Below, one piece after another: positions 51,297-60,080 of a DNA stretch of 64,000 bases. Where the stretch lies: positions 24,147 to 88,146 of the forward strand of contig NZ_VLNT01000005.1 of assembly GCF_007421815.1 (NCBI RefSeq). The letters are read 5' to 3'. Each line of letters opens with the position of its first letter. The first letter of the stretch is position 1. The notes beneath the pieces were generated by a model, which did no database searches, was not told the DNA's origin, and saw only the letters and a list, made by a program, of their open reading frames with translations. Position numbers and translations under genes: made by a program. The stretch is from Aeromicrobium piscarium (lineage in GTDB: Bacteria; Actinomycetota; Actinomycetes; Propionibacteriales; Nocardioidaceae).

Positions 51297-52442
51297 TCAG
51301 AAACCGAGGTCGCGGCCGATGAGTTCCTTCATGATCTCGTTGGAACCGGCCCAGATCTTGGTCACGCGGGCGTCGCGCCAGGCACGGGCGACGCGGTATT
51401 CGTTCATGAAGCCGTACCCACCGTGCAGCTGCACGCAGTGGTCGAGCACGTCGTTCTGCACGTCGGCGCTCCACCACTTGGCCTTGGCGGCGTCGATGGC
51501 GGTGAGCTGGCCCTTGCTGTGCGCGAGCACGGCCTGATCGGTGTACGCCTCGGCGACCTCGATCTTGGTGACCAGCTCGGCCAGCAGGAACTTGTTGTGC
51601 TGCAGCGAGCCGATCGACTGGCCGAAGGCCTTGCGATCGTGGCAGTACTGGATGGTCTCGGCGAGGATCTGCTTGGCGTGGGCGATATTGGAGACCGCGG
51701 CGCCCAGACGCTCCTGGGGCAGCTTCTTCATCATCGAGATGAAGCCGTCGCCGAGCTCGCCGATCACGCGATCATCGCCGAGGCGCAGGTCCTCGAAGAA
51801 CAGCTCGGCGGTGTCGGACTCCTCCTGGCCGACCTTGTCGAGCTTGCGACCGCGGCTGAAGCCCGCGTCGCCGGCCTCGATGCCGAACAGGGTGATGCCG
51901 CGGGCGCCCTTGCTGGGGTCGGTACGCACGGCGGTCACGATGAGGTCGGCCGAGTAACCGTTGGTGATGAAGGTCTTGGAGCCGTTGATGACCCACTCGT
52001 CGCCGTCACGCACGGCCGTGGTCTTCAGGCCGGCGAGATCTGAGCCGCCCGAGGGCTCGGTCATGCCGATGGCGGTGACGATGTCGCCGCTGGCGCAGCC
52101 GGGGAGCCAGCGCTGCTTCTGCTCCTCGGTGCCGAGGTCGACGATGTAGGGCACGACGATGTCGGCGTGGATCCCGACACACGAGGAGATCGAGGCGTTC
52201 AGCTTGCTCAGCTCCTCGGCCCACACGGCGTTGAACCGGTAGTCCTGGGCATCGGCACCGCCGAACTCCTCGGGGATCTCCAGACCGAGGAAGCCCTCGG
52301 TCCCCGCGGCGGTCCAGAAGTCACGGGGAAGGCCCTTGCCGGCCAGGTGTTCCTCGACGTGCGGTTGCACCTTCTTGGAGAGGAAGGCGGCGCACGACTC
52401 GCGGAACGCCTCGTGGTCGTCGGTGTAGATAGTTCGCTTCAT
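51297..52442 (-). CDS. Acyl-CoA dehydrogenase
   Basis: A 381-residue FAD-dependent acyl-CoA dehydrogenase catalysing the first oxidation step. AIGMTEPSGGSDLAGLKTTA near residue 125 is the flavin/substrate loop, FITNGYSADLIVTAVR follows, and RKAFGQSIGSLQHNKF and the final GSNEIMKELIGRDLGF (catalytic Glu region) are typical. ATG 52442 is preferred because the frame beyond it runs into the operator. The promoter carries CTAAGCGCTTGCTTAG and is shared with the divergent TetR gene, its probable regulator. Confidence 0.94.
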   Translation of the reverse strand: MKRTIYTDDHEAFRESCAAFLSKKVQPHVEEHLAGKGLPRDFWTAAGTEGFLGLEIPEEFGGADAQDYRFNAVWAEELSKLNASISSCVGIHADIVVPYIVDLGTEEQKQRWLPGCASGDIVTAIGMTEPSGGSDLAGLKTTAVRDGDEWVINGSKTFITNGYSADLIVTAVRTDPSKGARGITLFGIEAGDAGFSRGRKLDKVGQEESDTAELFFEDLRLGDDRVIGELGDGFISMMKKLPQERLGAAVSNIAHAKQILAETIQYCHDRKAFGQSIGSLQHNKFLLAELVTKIEVAEAYTDQAVLAHSKGQLTAIDAAKAKWWSADVQNDVLDHCVQLHGGYGFMNEYRVARAWRDARVTKIWAGSNEIMKELIGRDLGF

Positions 52443-52465
52443 GGGGCTCTTTCGCGATGGGGTTA

Positions 52466-52481
52466 CTAAGCGCTTGCTTAG
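52466..52481. promoter_or_regulatory. CTAAGC-N4-GCTTAG operator between acyl-CoA dehydrogenase and TetR genes
   Basis: A 16-bp palindrome, CTAAGCGCTTGCTTAG, sits 24 bases upstream of the dehydrogenase ATG and about 20 bases upstream of the divergent TetR start. This is the expected operator position for a self-regulating TetR protein controlling its neighbour. Confidence 0.75.
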
Positions 52482-52501
52482 CATGCCATCCCTGGGAGAT
52501 G

Positions 52502-53113
52502 ATGTCCACCATGACCGCTGAAGCCCCCTCGTCACGCTCGCGATCGGCCGCGACGCGCGAGCGGCTGATCGAGGCCGCCGTCGAGGCCTTCGCCCAGAAG
52601 GGCTTCGCCGCCACCACCACTCGCGACATCGCCTCACGCGCCGGGATGAGCCCCGCGGCGGTGTACGTCCACCACGCCACCAAGGAAGAGCTCCTCTTCG
52701 AGGTGAGTCACCGTGGCCACCTCGCCGCGCTCGCCCGCATCCGCGAGGCCGCCGCCGCCCGCACCGACCCGGTCGAGCGGATCGGTCACATGGTGAGCGA
52801 GTTCAGCCGCTGGCACGCGGTCAACAGCCGGGTCGGACGGATCGTGCAGTACGAGTTCCACGCACTGACCCCCGAACACCGTCGCGAGATCGCGGAGTAC
52901 CGCCGCGGCATCGAGCGCGAGATGCAGAACGCCCTGGCCGAGGGCGTGGCCGCAGGTGTGGTCGACGCCGAGGATCTCAAGGGCACGGCGCTGGCCCTAC
53001 TGTCGATCAGCATCGACCTCGTGCGCTGGTACTCCCCCGACGGACCGACCACGCCCGATCAGATGGCCGAGCTCCACGCGAGACTCGCCATCCGCATGGT
53101 CGCCCGCCGCTGA
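52502..53113 (+). CDS. TetR-family regulator, candidate reader of the CTAAGC operator
   Basis: A 203-residue TetR protein with HTH at about residues 36-58 (TTRDIASRAGMSPAAVYVHH, then ATKEELLFEV). Possible starts are ATG 52499, 52502 and 52511; GGGAG at 52494-52498 gives good spacing only to the last, so the N-terminus is uncertain by a few residues. It is divergent from the acyl-CoA dehydrogenase operon with a CTAAGC palindrome in between. It is the best candidate to bind all four copies in the window, probably with an acyl-CoA as inducer. Confidence 0.9.
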   Translation: MSTMTAEAPSSRSRSAATRERLIEAAVEAFAQKGFAATTTRDIASRAGMSPAAVYVHHATKEELLFEVSHRGHLAALARIREAAAARTDPVERIGHMVSEFSRWHAVNSRVGRIVQYEFHALTPEHRREIAEYRRGIEREMQNALAEGVAAGVVDAEDLKGTALALLSISIDLVRWYSPDGPTTPDQMAELHARLAIRMVARR

Positions 53114-53286
53114 GGTGGCGCGGCGCCCTTCGACCCGGGGTAAGCCGGCGCGCCTGATGCTGGCGGTGAGCTATCCCGCACTTCACGCCTCGACGTGCGG
53201 GATGGCTCACCGCGATATGCCCCGGACCGAGAGGTGCACAGTCAACCGCTCACCCCGCGCGCCGCTGGGAAGAGTCGTCGACCGGC
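53114..53286. repeat. Family B hairpin between convergent genes
   Basis: GGTGAGCTATCCCGCAC at 53164-53180 pairs with GTGCGGGATGGCTCACC at 53195-53211 with one mismatch and a 14-base loop. It is the cleanest copy of the family seen at 10449 and 49187-49290. Lying between the TetR gene and the biotin carboxylase stop, it can serve as a bidirectional terminator. Confidence 0.7.
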
Positions 53287-54612
53287 TCACTGCGCGTCGA
53301 CGACCAGCCCGGTGATGTAGTCCCCGGTCGCGAAGGGCTCGCTGTCCAGCACCCGCAGTAGATACGGCAGGTTCACCCCCGGCCCCTCGACGGCCATCTC
53401 TGCCGCCGCCTTCCGCGTCCGCTCCAGCGCTTCCTCACGGGTGGCCCCCCACACGATCATCTTGGCCATCAACGGGTCGAAGAAGGGGGTCACGGCCGTG
53501 CCCTCGCGGTAGCCGGCATCGACTCGGACCCCCGCGCCCGATGGCATCTGCCACCGGGTGACCGTCCCGGGCCTGGGCAGGAAGCGCTCGGGATCCTCGG
53601 CGTAGATCCGCAGCTCGAACGCATGTCCATTCGGGGTCGCGGAGAAGCCCTCCGGGATCTCGCTGTCCCCTCGGGCCACGGCGAGCTGCCATGCCACCAG
53701 GTCGAGCCCGTGGACCGCCTCGGTCACCGGATGCTCGACCTGCAGACGGGTGTTCATCTCCAGGAAGTAGAACTCCTCGCGGTCGAGGTCGTAGATGAAC
53801 TCCACCGTGCCGGCATTGCGATACCCGACCGCCTCGCCCAGCGCGACGGCCTGGCGTGCGACCTGCTCGCGCACCGCCGGTGTGAGCGCGGGCGACGGGC
53901 TCTCCTCGATGACCTTCTGATGCCGGCGCTGAACCGAGCAGTCCCGCTCGCCCAACGCGATCACCCGGCCGTCGGGCAGGCCCATGATCTGCGCTTCGAT
54001 GTGACGGGACCGCTCGACATAGCGCTCGACGATCATGCGTCCATCGCCGAAGACGGAGCGACCGCGTCCGGCGACCTGCTCGACCGCTGCGGCCAGGCCG
54101 GCCTCCTCGGCCACCACCGCCATCGCGATACCTCCCCCGCCGGCCACCGCTTTGACCATCAGCGGGAAGCCGATGGCCCGGGCGACCTCGTGGGCCTCCT
54201 CCAGGCTCTCGACCGGCCCCGGCGAGCCCGGCGTCACCGGGACACCGGATGCCTGCGCGAGCCGGCGCGCGTTGGCCTTGTCTCCCATCGAGGCGATGAC
54301 CTCGGCCGGGGGGCCGACGAAGGTCATGCCCGCCTGCGCGACCGCCCGCGCGAAGTCGGGGTTCTCCGAGAGGAAGCCGTATCCGGGGTGCACTAGCTCC
54401 GCACCGGCGGCCACCGCCGCGGCGACCATCGCCTCCACATCGCCGAAGGCCCGCGGCGAGTCCAGCGGCACGACGATGTCGGCCTCCTCGACATAGGGCA
54501 GCCCGGCATCGACCTCGGGGCTCCCGACCGCGCACCGCAGCCCCAGCGTCCGGGCGGTGCGTTCGATACGGGCGGCGATCTCGCCGCGGTTGGCGATGAA
54601 CAGCACGGTCAT
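53287..54612 (-). CDS. Biotin carboxylase subunit
   Basis: A 441-residue ATP-grasp biotin carboxylase making carboxybiotin from ATP and bicarbonate. It starts MTVLFIANRGEIAARIERTA, the family N-terminus. The ATP loop is VKAVAGGGGIAMAVV near residue 163, ERDCSVQRRHQKVIEE near residue 240 and FLEMNTRLQVEHPVTE near residue 290 are the catalytic blocks. It has no biotin domain of its own; carriers are at 63441-63653 and 32485-32715. It is the last gene of the long leftward operon and is joined to the upstream permease gene by two 80-bp start-codon repeats. Confidence 0.94.
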   Translation of the reverse strand: MTVLFIANRGEIAARIERTARTLGLRCAVGSPEVDAGLPYVEEADIVVPLDSPRAFGDVEAMVAAAVAAGAELVHPGYGFLSENPDFARAVAQAGMTFVGPPAEVIASMGDKANARRLAQASGVPVTPGSPGPVESLEEAHEVARAIGFPLMVKAVAGGGGIAMAVVAEEAGLAAAVEQVAGRGRSVFGDGRMIVERYVERSRHIEAQIMGLPDGRVIALGERDCSVQRRHQKVIEESPSPALTPAVREQVARQAVALGEAVGYRNAGTVEFIYDLDREEFYFLEMNTRLQVEHPVTEAVHGLDLVAWQLAVARGDSEIPEGFSATPNGHAFELRIYAEDPERFLPRPGTVTRWQMPSGAGVRVDAGYREGTAVTPFFDPLMAKMIVWGATREEALERTRKAAAEMAVEGPGVNLPYLLRVLDSEPFATGDYITGLVVDAQ

Positions 54613-54772
54613 GTCGACACCGCCTGAAGAAGAACACGATACGCCGATGCCGACATGAGAACCCCCGTCGTTCGCTCGCTGCGCTCGCTCATGTCGACAC
54701 CGCCTGAAGAAGAACACGATACGCCGATGCCGACATGAGAACCCCCGTCGTTCGCTCGCTGCGCTCGCTCAT
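54612..54772 (-). repeat. Two 80-bp tandem start-codon repeats (MSERSERT mini-ORFs) before biotin carboxylase
   Basis: Two identical 80-bp units occupy 54693-54772 and 54613-54692 on the minus strand. Each encodes a 27-residue frame beginning MSERSERTTGVLMSASAY and ending LLQAVST, whose TGA overlaps the ATG of the next unit; the second overlaps the biotin carboxylase ATG at 54612. CAGGCGGTG lies just before each following ATG. The first ATG is two bases after the permease TGA. The 5' core GAGCGAGCGCAGCGAGCGAA and the 3' end are shared with the array at 31039-31208, while the middle differs. Confidence 0.9.
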
Positions 54773-54774
54773 GG

Positions 54775-55629
54775 TCACTTCCGTTTCGGGTCGAGGAGGC
54801 GCTGGATCTCATCGCCGATGATGTTGCAGGCGAAGACCGTCGCCGCGATCGCCAGGCCCGGGATGAATATCTGCATCGGCGCCTGGTCCAGGAACGTGTA
54901 CGACCGGGCGAGCACCGCACCCCACGAGGCGTTCGGCGGCTGCACCCCCAGCTGCAGGAAGCTCAAGCTGGCCTCCGCGATCAGCGCGAAGCCCATGAGC
55001 ACCGCGACCTGCACGAGGATCGGCTGGATGATGTTCGGCAGCACATGCGGCAGGACCATCCGTCGCAGGCCCGATGCGCCGAAGGATCGCGCCGCCTCGA
55101 TATAGGTCTCGGAACGGATCGTCATCGTCTGGGCCCGCGCCAGGCGGATGATCGCCGGAGCGAGGACGACGCCCACCGCGATCATCGCATTGGTGATGTT
55201 CGGACCCATGGTGGCCGTGATCCCGATGGCCAGCACGATCGCGGGGAAGGACATGACGGCGTCGACCACCCGCATGATGCCGACGTCCAGCCAGCGATTG
55301 CCCCACCCGGCCGCGATGCCGATCGGCAGGCCGACGACCAGCGCGATCCCGACGGCCAGCATCGCCGCGAGGACGGAGACACGAGTGCCGTGCAGCATCC
55401 GGCTGAGCACGTCGCGCCCGAGATCGTCGGTGCCGAGCGGATGCGCGCCGCTCATGGGCAAGAGGATGTCGTTGAGGTTCTGCGCCGTGGGCGACGAGGG
55501 CGACAGTACACCGGCGAAGACCACCACGAGGGCGACCGCCGCCAAGATGGCGTAGCTGACCCACACCGAGAACCGGCCGGCGCGGCGGCGAGCCGTGGTG
55601 CCCTGGACACGTGAGGCGATGACGGACAT
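54775..55629 (-). CDS. Peptide/nickel-type ABC transporter permease (DppC-like)
   Basis: A 284-residue inner-membrane permease with six hydrophobic segments, the first at about residues 26-42 (WVSYAILAAVALVVVFAG). PLGTDDLGRDVLSRMLHGTR after the first helix is the DppC/OppC signature and EAARSFGASGLRRMVLPHVL is the EAA loop that contacts the ATPase. ATG 55629 overlaps the stop of the partner permease (TGATG). It forms the heterodimeric channel with the DppB-like protein. Confidence 0.94.
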   Translation of the reverse strand: MSVIASRVQGTTARRRAGRFSVWVSYAILAAVALVVVFAGVLSPSSPTAQNLNDILLPMSGAHPLGTDDLGRDVLSRMLHGTRVSVLAAMLAVGIALVVGLPIGIAAGWGNRWLDVGIMRVVDAVMSFPAIVLAIGITATMGPNITNAMIAVGVVLAPAIIRLARAQTMTIRSETYIEAARSFGASGLRRMVLPHVLPNIIQPILVQVAVLMGFALIAEASLSFLQLGVQPPNASWGAVLARSYTFLDQAPMQIFIPGLAIAATVFACNIIGDEIQRLLDPKRK

Positions 55630-56573
55630 CAGGAGATCCTCGGATCGAGAAGCCGGTAGGACACGTCGACGATGAGGTTCGTCAACAGGATGATCATGGC
55701 GGCGACGAAGACGACCGCCTGGATCACGCCGTAGTCGCGCTGGTTGGTCGCTTCGACAGCGAGCGAGCCGATGCCCGACAGCCCGAAGACGGCCTCGACC
55801 ACGACGGCGCTGCCGATGAGCCGCGAGACCTGGATGCCGAGGATCGTGGCGAAGGGCAGGCTGGAGTTCTTCAGGGCGTGCTTCCACACGATGCTCGCCG
55901 TCGAGAGGCCTTTCGCGCGGTGCGTTCGCACGTAGTCGGTGCTGAGGCTCTCCACCATCGCGCTGCGGACCTGCCGGCAGATCTCCGCACCGCCGACGAG
56001 ACCGAGCGCGATCGCCGGCAGCACCAGGCCCCGGAGGGCCTGCGCGGGATCCTCGGCCAGGCTGGCCCCTCCCGGGCCGGGAAACCAGCCGAGATTCAGT
56101 GCGAAGACGATGATGAGCATCATCCCGAGCCAGAAATTGGGGATCGCGATGCCGAAGGTCGCCGAGGTGGTGAGGAAACGATCGAAGGTCGTGTCCACCT
56201 TCTGCGCGGCCATCACGCCGAGCGGCAGCCCGATCGCGATCGCCACGATGAGGGCGAAGAGCATGAGGATCAGCGTGAGCGGCAGGCGCTGCCCGATGAG
56301 CGCAGTGATCGACTCGCCCGTCTGATACGAGGTGCCGAGGTCTCCGGTGAGGGCGCCGGAGATCCAGGTGAGGTACTGGGTGACGAGGGAGCCGTCCAGG
56401 CCCAGGTCCTCACGGATCCGCGCCAGGTTCTCCGGTGTCGCGTAGTCTCCGGCGATCGCGACGGCCGGGTCGCCGGGGATCAGCCGTTGGAGCAGGAAGA
56501 CGATGAGCGTCGCCAGGATGAGGGTGGGGATCGCCGAGAGCACGCTCGTGCCGACGACGCGCAGGATCCTCAT
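55629..56573 (-). CDS. Peptide/nickel-type ABC transporter permease (DppB-like)
   Basis: A 314-residue permease. The N-terminal helix (SVLSAIPTLILATLIVFLLQ) and the RLIPGDPAVAIAGDYATPE and LGLDGSLVTQYLTWISGALT blocks define the DppB/OppB type. The EAA loop is YVRTHRAKGLSTASIVWKHA. Its ATG overlaps the stop of the preceding ATPase gene by four bases. Import specificity cannot be read from the permeases; operon partners suggest an organic acid or acyl-peptide rather than free dipeptides. Confidence 0.94.
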   Translation of the reverse strand: MRILRVVGTSVLSAIPTLILATLIVFLLQRLIPGDPAVAIAGDYATPENLARIREDLGLDGSLVTQYLTWISGALTGDLGTSYQTGESITALIGQRLPLTLILMLFALIVAIAIGLPLGVMAAQKVDTTFDRFLTTSATFGIAIPNFWLGMMLIIVFALNLGWFPGPGGASLAEDPAQALRGLVLPAIALGLVGGAEICRQVRSAMVESLSTDYVRTHRAKGLSTASIVWKHALKNSSLPFATILGIQVSRLIGSAVVVEAVFGLSGIGSLAVEATNQRDYGVIQAVVFVAAMIILLTNLIVDVSYRLLDPRIS

Positions 56574-57565
56574 GATGCCTCCCGGTCGACCGGCCGCTCG
56601 CGACCGTAGAGCTCAGCCGTGCGCAGGCACGCCGAGTCGTGTCCGTGCCCGACCTCGGCGAGCTCGGGCACCGTGGACCGGCAGCTGTCGATCACGTGCG
56701 GGCACCTGGTGCTGAACCGGCACCCCGGTGGCGGAGAGAGGGGACTGGGGATGTCCCCCGAGAGCACGATGCGTCGGTGGGCGGAGCTCTGGTGCACGAG
56801 CGGCTGCGCCGAGAGCAGCGCCTCGCTGTACGGATGGAGACTCCGGTCGACGAGCGAGGGTGTCGTGGCCTGCTCCACGATCCGGCCGAGGTACATGACG
56901 CAGATCCGGTCGGCCAGGTGGCTGACGACACTCAGGTCGTGGCTGATGAACAGCACGGTGAGCTCGTACTCGGCCTTCAGGTCCTGCAGCAGATTGAGGA
57001 TCTCGGCCTGCAGGGCCACGTCCAGGGCGGCCACCGACTCGTCACAGATCAGCACCTTGGGGTCGGTGACCAGGGCCCGGGCGATGTTGACGCGCTGCTT
57101 CTGTCCGCCGCTGAGCTGATGCGGGTACCGGGTCAGGAACTGGGCGGACAACCCGACGTCCTCCAGCGCCTTGACGGCGATCTGCTCACGCTCGCGCTTC
57201 TCACCGCGGCGCATGACATCGAGCGGCTCGCGCACGCTCTGCAGGATCGTGCGTCTCGGGTCCAGGGCGCTGTGCGGGTCCTGGAACACCATCTGCACCG
57301 ATTCGGTGAAGCGTCGGCGTTCCTTGCCTGCGAACGAGGCCACGTCCTGGCCCCGCCAGCGCACGGTTCCGGCACTGACCGGGGCCAGGCCGATCGCCGC
57401 GCGGGCCACGGTGGATTTGCCCGAGCCGCTCTCGCCGATGAGGCCGAGCGTCTCGCCCTCGAAGAGGTCGAGGCTGACCCGGTCGACGGCGGTGACGTGA
57501 CGGCGCCGTCCGACCGCGAAGCGGACCGAGACCGATTCGAGGGAGAACAGCGGTGGGCTGGTCAT
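56570..57565 (-). CDS. ABC transporter ATPase (DppF/OppF-like)
   Basis: A 331-residue ATPase. Walker A is GLIGESGSGKSTVARAA near residue 42, the Q-loop is VQMVFQDPHSALDPRR, the signature HQLSGGQKQRVNIARAL near residue 160, Walker B KVLICDESVAALDV and the switch His in LFISHDL. The C-terminal CRFSTRCPHVIDSC is the Cys-rich extension of oligopeptide ATPases. ATG 57565 overlaps the stop of the companion ATPase gene (ATGA). Confidence 0.94.
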   Translation of the reverse strand: MTSPPLFSLESVSVRFAVGRRRHVTAVDRVSLDLFEGETLGLIGESGSGKSTVARAAIGLAPVSAGTVRWRGQDVASFAGKERRRFTESVQMVFQDPHSALDPRRTILQSVREPLDVMRRGEKREREQIAVKALEDVGLSAQFLTRYPHQLSGGQKQRVNIARALVTDPKVLICDESVAALDVALQAEILNLLQDLKAEYELTVLFISHDLSVVSHLADRICVMYLGRIVEQATTPSLVDRSLHPYSEALLSAQPLVHQSSAHRRIVLSGDIPSPLSPPPGCRFSTRCPHVIDSCRSTVPELAEVGHGHDSACLRTAELYGRERPVDREAS

Positions 57566-58560
57566 GTGTCGGCTCCTGTCGTGTGGATCTCGTGCGCGCG
57601 CACGCAGCGCACCTCTCGGGCCGCGCTGAAGGGGCCCAGCTCGACCGGCTCGGCGCAGATATCGGCGCGGTGCTGACACCGCGGCGCGAAGACACATCCG
57701 GTGATCCGCTCCCCCGGCGGCGGGACGCGTCCGGGGATCGTGGCCAGCCGCCGATCGCGGTGCTGCGGCGACGGCAGCGCCGCGAGCAGACCGGAGGTGT
57801 ACGGATGCGCGGGTGCGGCCAGCACCTCGCCGACCGGCCCGCGCTCGACGATGCGGCCGGCGTACATCGTGATCATCCGGTCGCAGGTCTCCGCCACGAC
57901 GCCGAGATCGTGGGTCACGAACAGCACCGACATCCCCCGGTCGGCGGCGATGCCCTTGATCAGCTCCAGCAACTGCGCCTGGATCGTCACGTCGACCGCC
58001 GTGGTCGGCTCGTCGGCGATCAGCAGCTGCGGGGCGCAGGCCAGCGCGATCGCGATCATCACGCGTTGCCGCATTCCGCCGGACAGCTCATGTGGGTACG
58101 CCCGCAGACGGGCTCGCGGATCGGAGATCCCCACCGCGTCCAAGAGGTCCAGCGCAGCTGCCCGCGCTCGCGCCGTCGAGAGCCCCTGGCGCAGTCGCAA
58201 GGTCTCGATCAGCTGATACCCGACCGAGAACACCGGATCCAGCGCCGTCATCGGCTCCTGGAAGACCATCGCCATCGGCACCTCGGCCTGGGGCCGGCGC
58301 CGGTTGGCGTCGTCCCAGAGCCGCGTGCCGTCGAGCTCGGCCTGACCCTCGATCCGCGAGGACCGGGGATCGAGCAGGCCCATCAGGGCGAGGGAGGTGA
58401 CGGTCTTGCCGCTGCCGCTCTCGCCGACCAGCCCGACGATCTCACCGCGCTCGATCGTGAAGCTGACATCGTGCAATGCCTGCACGCGCTCCTCGCCGTG
58501 GCCGAAGAACACCTCGAGTCCCTGGACATTGAGCACCGGCACCGTGGTCACCTCCCTCAC
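57562..58560 (-). CDS. ABC transporter ATPase (DppD/OppD-like)
   Basis: A 332-residue ATPase. Walker A is GLVGESGSGKTVTSLAL, the Q-loop MAMVFQEPMTALDPVF, the signature HELSGGMRQRVMIAIAL, Walker B QLLIADEPTTAVDV and the His switch VLFVTHDLG. The C-terminal extension has CVFAPRCQHRADIC. It is separated by five bases from the solute-binding protein gene and overlaps the second ATPase gene, so the importer is translated as a unit. Confidence 0.94.
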   Translation of the reverse strand: MREVTTVPVLNVQGLEVFFGHGEERVQALHDVSFTIERGEIVGLVGESGSGKTVTSLALMGLLDPRSSRIEGQAELDGTRLWDDANRRRPQAEVPMAMVFQEPMTALDPVFSVGYQLIETLRLRQGLSTARARAAALDLLDAVGISDPRARLRAYPHELSGGMRQRVMIAIALACAPQLLIADEPTTAVDVTIQAQLLELIKGIAADRGMSVLFVTHDLGVVAETCDRMITMYAGRIVERGPVGEVLAAPAHPYTSGLLAALPSPQHRDRRLATIPGRVPPPGERITGCVFAPRCQHRADICAEPVELGPFSAAREVRCVRAHEIHTTGADT

Positions 58561-58565
58561 GCTGT

Positions 58566-60080
58566 TCAGCCGAAGGACACGCCGAGGAACTTCGGCTTGC
58601 CCAGCAGATTGGACTCGAAGCCCTGGACGTCGTCGCGCAGACCGATCAGCGAGTCCTGGAAGGCCAGCGGGAAGAAGGGCGTGTCGGCGTAGACCGCCTC
58701 GGCCGCCGCGTCGAACCCGGGCTTACGCTCCGTCGGCTCCACCGACTCGTCGGTCTGTGCCAGTGCCTCGTCGATGCCCGGGACGGCCTCGTCGGAGGTG
58801 TTGAAGTATCCCTCGGCGGAGAACATCAGCCGATACGTCATCGCCGGATCGGGCCGGCCCGTCCACTGCGACAGCAGCGCCGGAGCCTTGCGGTCGTTGA
58901 AGTAGTCGTTGGTCGCCTGCACGATCTCGCGTGGGATGAGGTTGACGGTGACGCCGATCTCGGCCCACTGCTCCTTGAGGATCTCGCCGACGCGCGTCGT
59001 CTGGGAATCGGCGTTGACGATCATGTCGAAGGACAGCCCCGACACCCCGGCCTCGGCCAGCAGCCGCTCGGCCTCCTGCGGGTCGTGCTCGTAGACCACC
59101 GACTCCGGGGGCTCCGCCCAGTAGCCGTCGGGAAGCGCTCCGTAGGCGACGCTGCCGCGATCGAAGTAGCCGCTCTTGAGCACCACATCGCGGTCCACCG
59201 CCAGCGACAGCGCCCGGCGGACCTGTGGGTCGCCCAGCTCCTCGGAGGCGCGGTTCAGATAGACCTGGTGCAGATTGACGCGGGGCGACTGGTCCAGCGT
59301 CACGCCGCTCGCCCCTTCGAGCGAGTCCGCGTCCGAGGGTGCGACCTCCATCGCCACGTCCTGTTGTCCCGATCGCAGCGAGGTCACCCGGGTCTTCGGG
59401 TCAGGGATGATGTTGAAGGTGATCCCGGCGACCCGGTCGACATCGGTGTCCCAGTAGTCGTCGAAGCGCTCGACCTTGAGCGAATCGCCGCGACGCCACT
59501 CCACGAAGGACCATCCGCCCGCGCCGACCGGCTGGGTGCTCAGGTCCCCGCCGGCCTCCTCCGCGGCCTTGGGCGAGACCATCATGCCGGCCCGGTCGGC
59601 CAGCACGAGGAGGAGCGACGCGTCCGGGTGGTCCAGCACCAACGTCACCGTCTGCTCGTCGTCGACCCGCACCTCGCTCACGGCGGCGAGATCGGCCTGG
59701 ATATTCGAGCCCTCCCCCATCGCCCGATCGAGGTTGTACTTGACGGCTTCGGCGTCCAGGGGCTCGCCATCGTGGAACGTGACGCCCTCACGCAGCGTCA
59801 GGCTCAGCTCGGTCGGCGAGACCTGTTCCCACGACTCCGCCAACCCCGGCTCGGCCTCCAGACCGGAGTCGAAGGAGACCAAGGTGTCGTAGATCGGGTA
59901 GAGCAGCATGTGGTCGGTTCCGGCGTTGCCGCGGATGGGATCGAGCGACGACGCGTCGGCGGCCGCCGCGACCTTCAGGTCCTTGTCCTGGTCCGAGGAG
60001 CCACCACCACCGCCGCACGCGGCGAGCGTGGCGAGCAGCGTCGCGGCCGCGAGCGCTCCCCAGCGAGATCGTCTCATCAT
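58566..60080 (-). CDS. Solute-binding lipoprotein of peptide/nickel-type ABC importer
   Basis: A 504-residue family 5 extracellular binding protein. The signal peptide ends in the lipobox LATLAAC with Cys22 as the lipid-anchored residue, followed by a Gly/Ser linker. The fold is recognisable from DASSLDPIRG, LTLREGVTFHDGEPLDAEAV, PVGAGGWSFVEWRRGDSLKV and RRALSLAVDRDVV. Start ATG 60080 overlaps the CoA ligase stop (ATGA). The tight coupling to a CoA ligase suggests the imported solute or part of it is then activated as a CoA ester. Confidence 0.94.
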   Translation of the reverse strand: MMRRSRWGALAAATLLATLAACGGGGGSSDQDKDLKVAAAADASSLDPIRGNAGTDHMLLYPIYDTLVSFDSGLEAEPGLAESWEQVSPTELSLTLREGVTFHDGEPLDAEAVKYNLDRAMGEGSNIQADLAAVSEVRVDDEQTVTLVLDHPDASLLLVLADRAGMMVSPKAAEEAGGDLSTQPVGAGGWSFVEWRRGDSLKVERFDDYWDTDVDRVAGITFNIIPDPKTRVTSLRSGQQDVAMEVAPSDADSLEGASGVTLDQSPRVNLHQVYLNRASEELGDPQVRRALSLAVDRDVVLKSGYFDRGSVAYGALPDGYWAEPPESVVYEHDPQEAERLLAEAGVSGLSFDMIVNADSQTTRVGEILKEQWAEIGVTVNLIPREIVQATNDYFNDRKAPALLSQWTGRPDPAMTYRLMFSAEGYFNTSDEAVPGIDEALAQTDESVEPTERKPGFDAAAEAVYADTPFFPLAFQDSLIGLRDDVQGFESNLLGKPKFLGVSFG

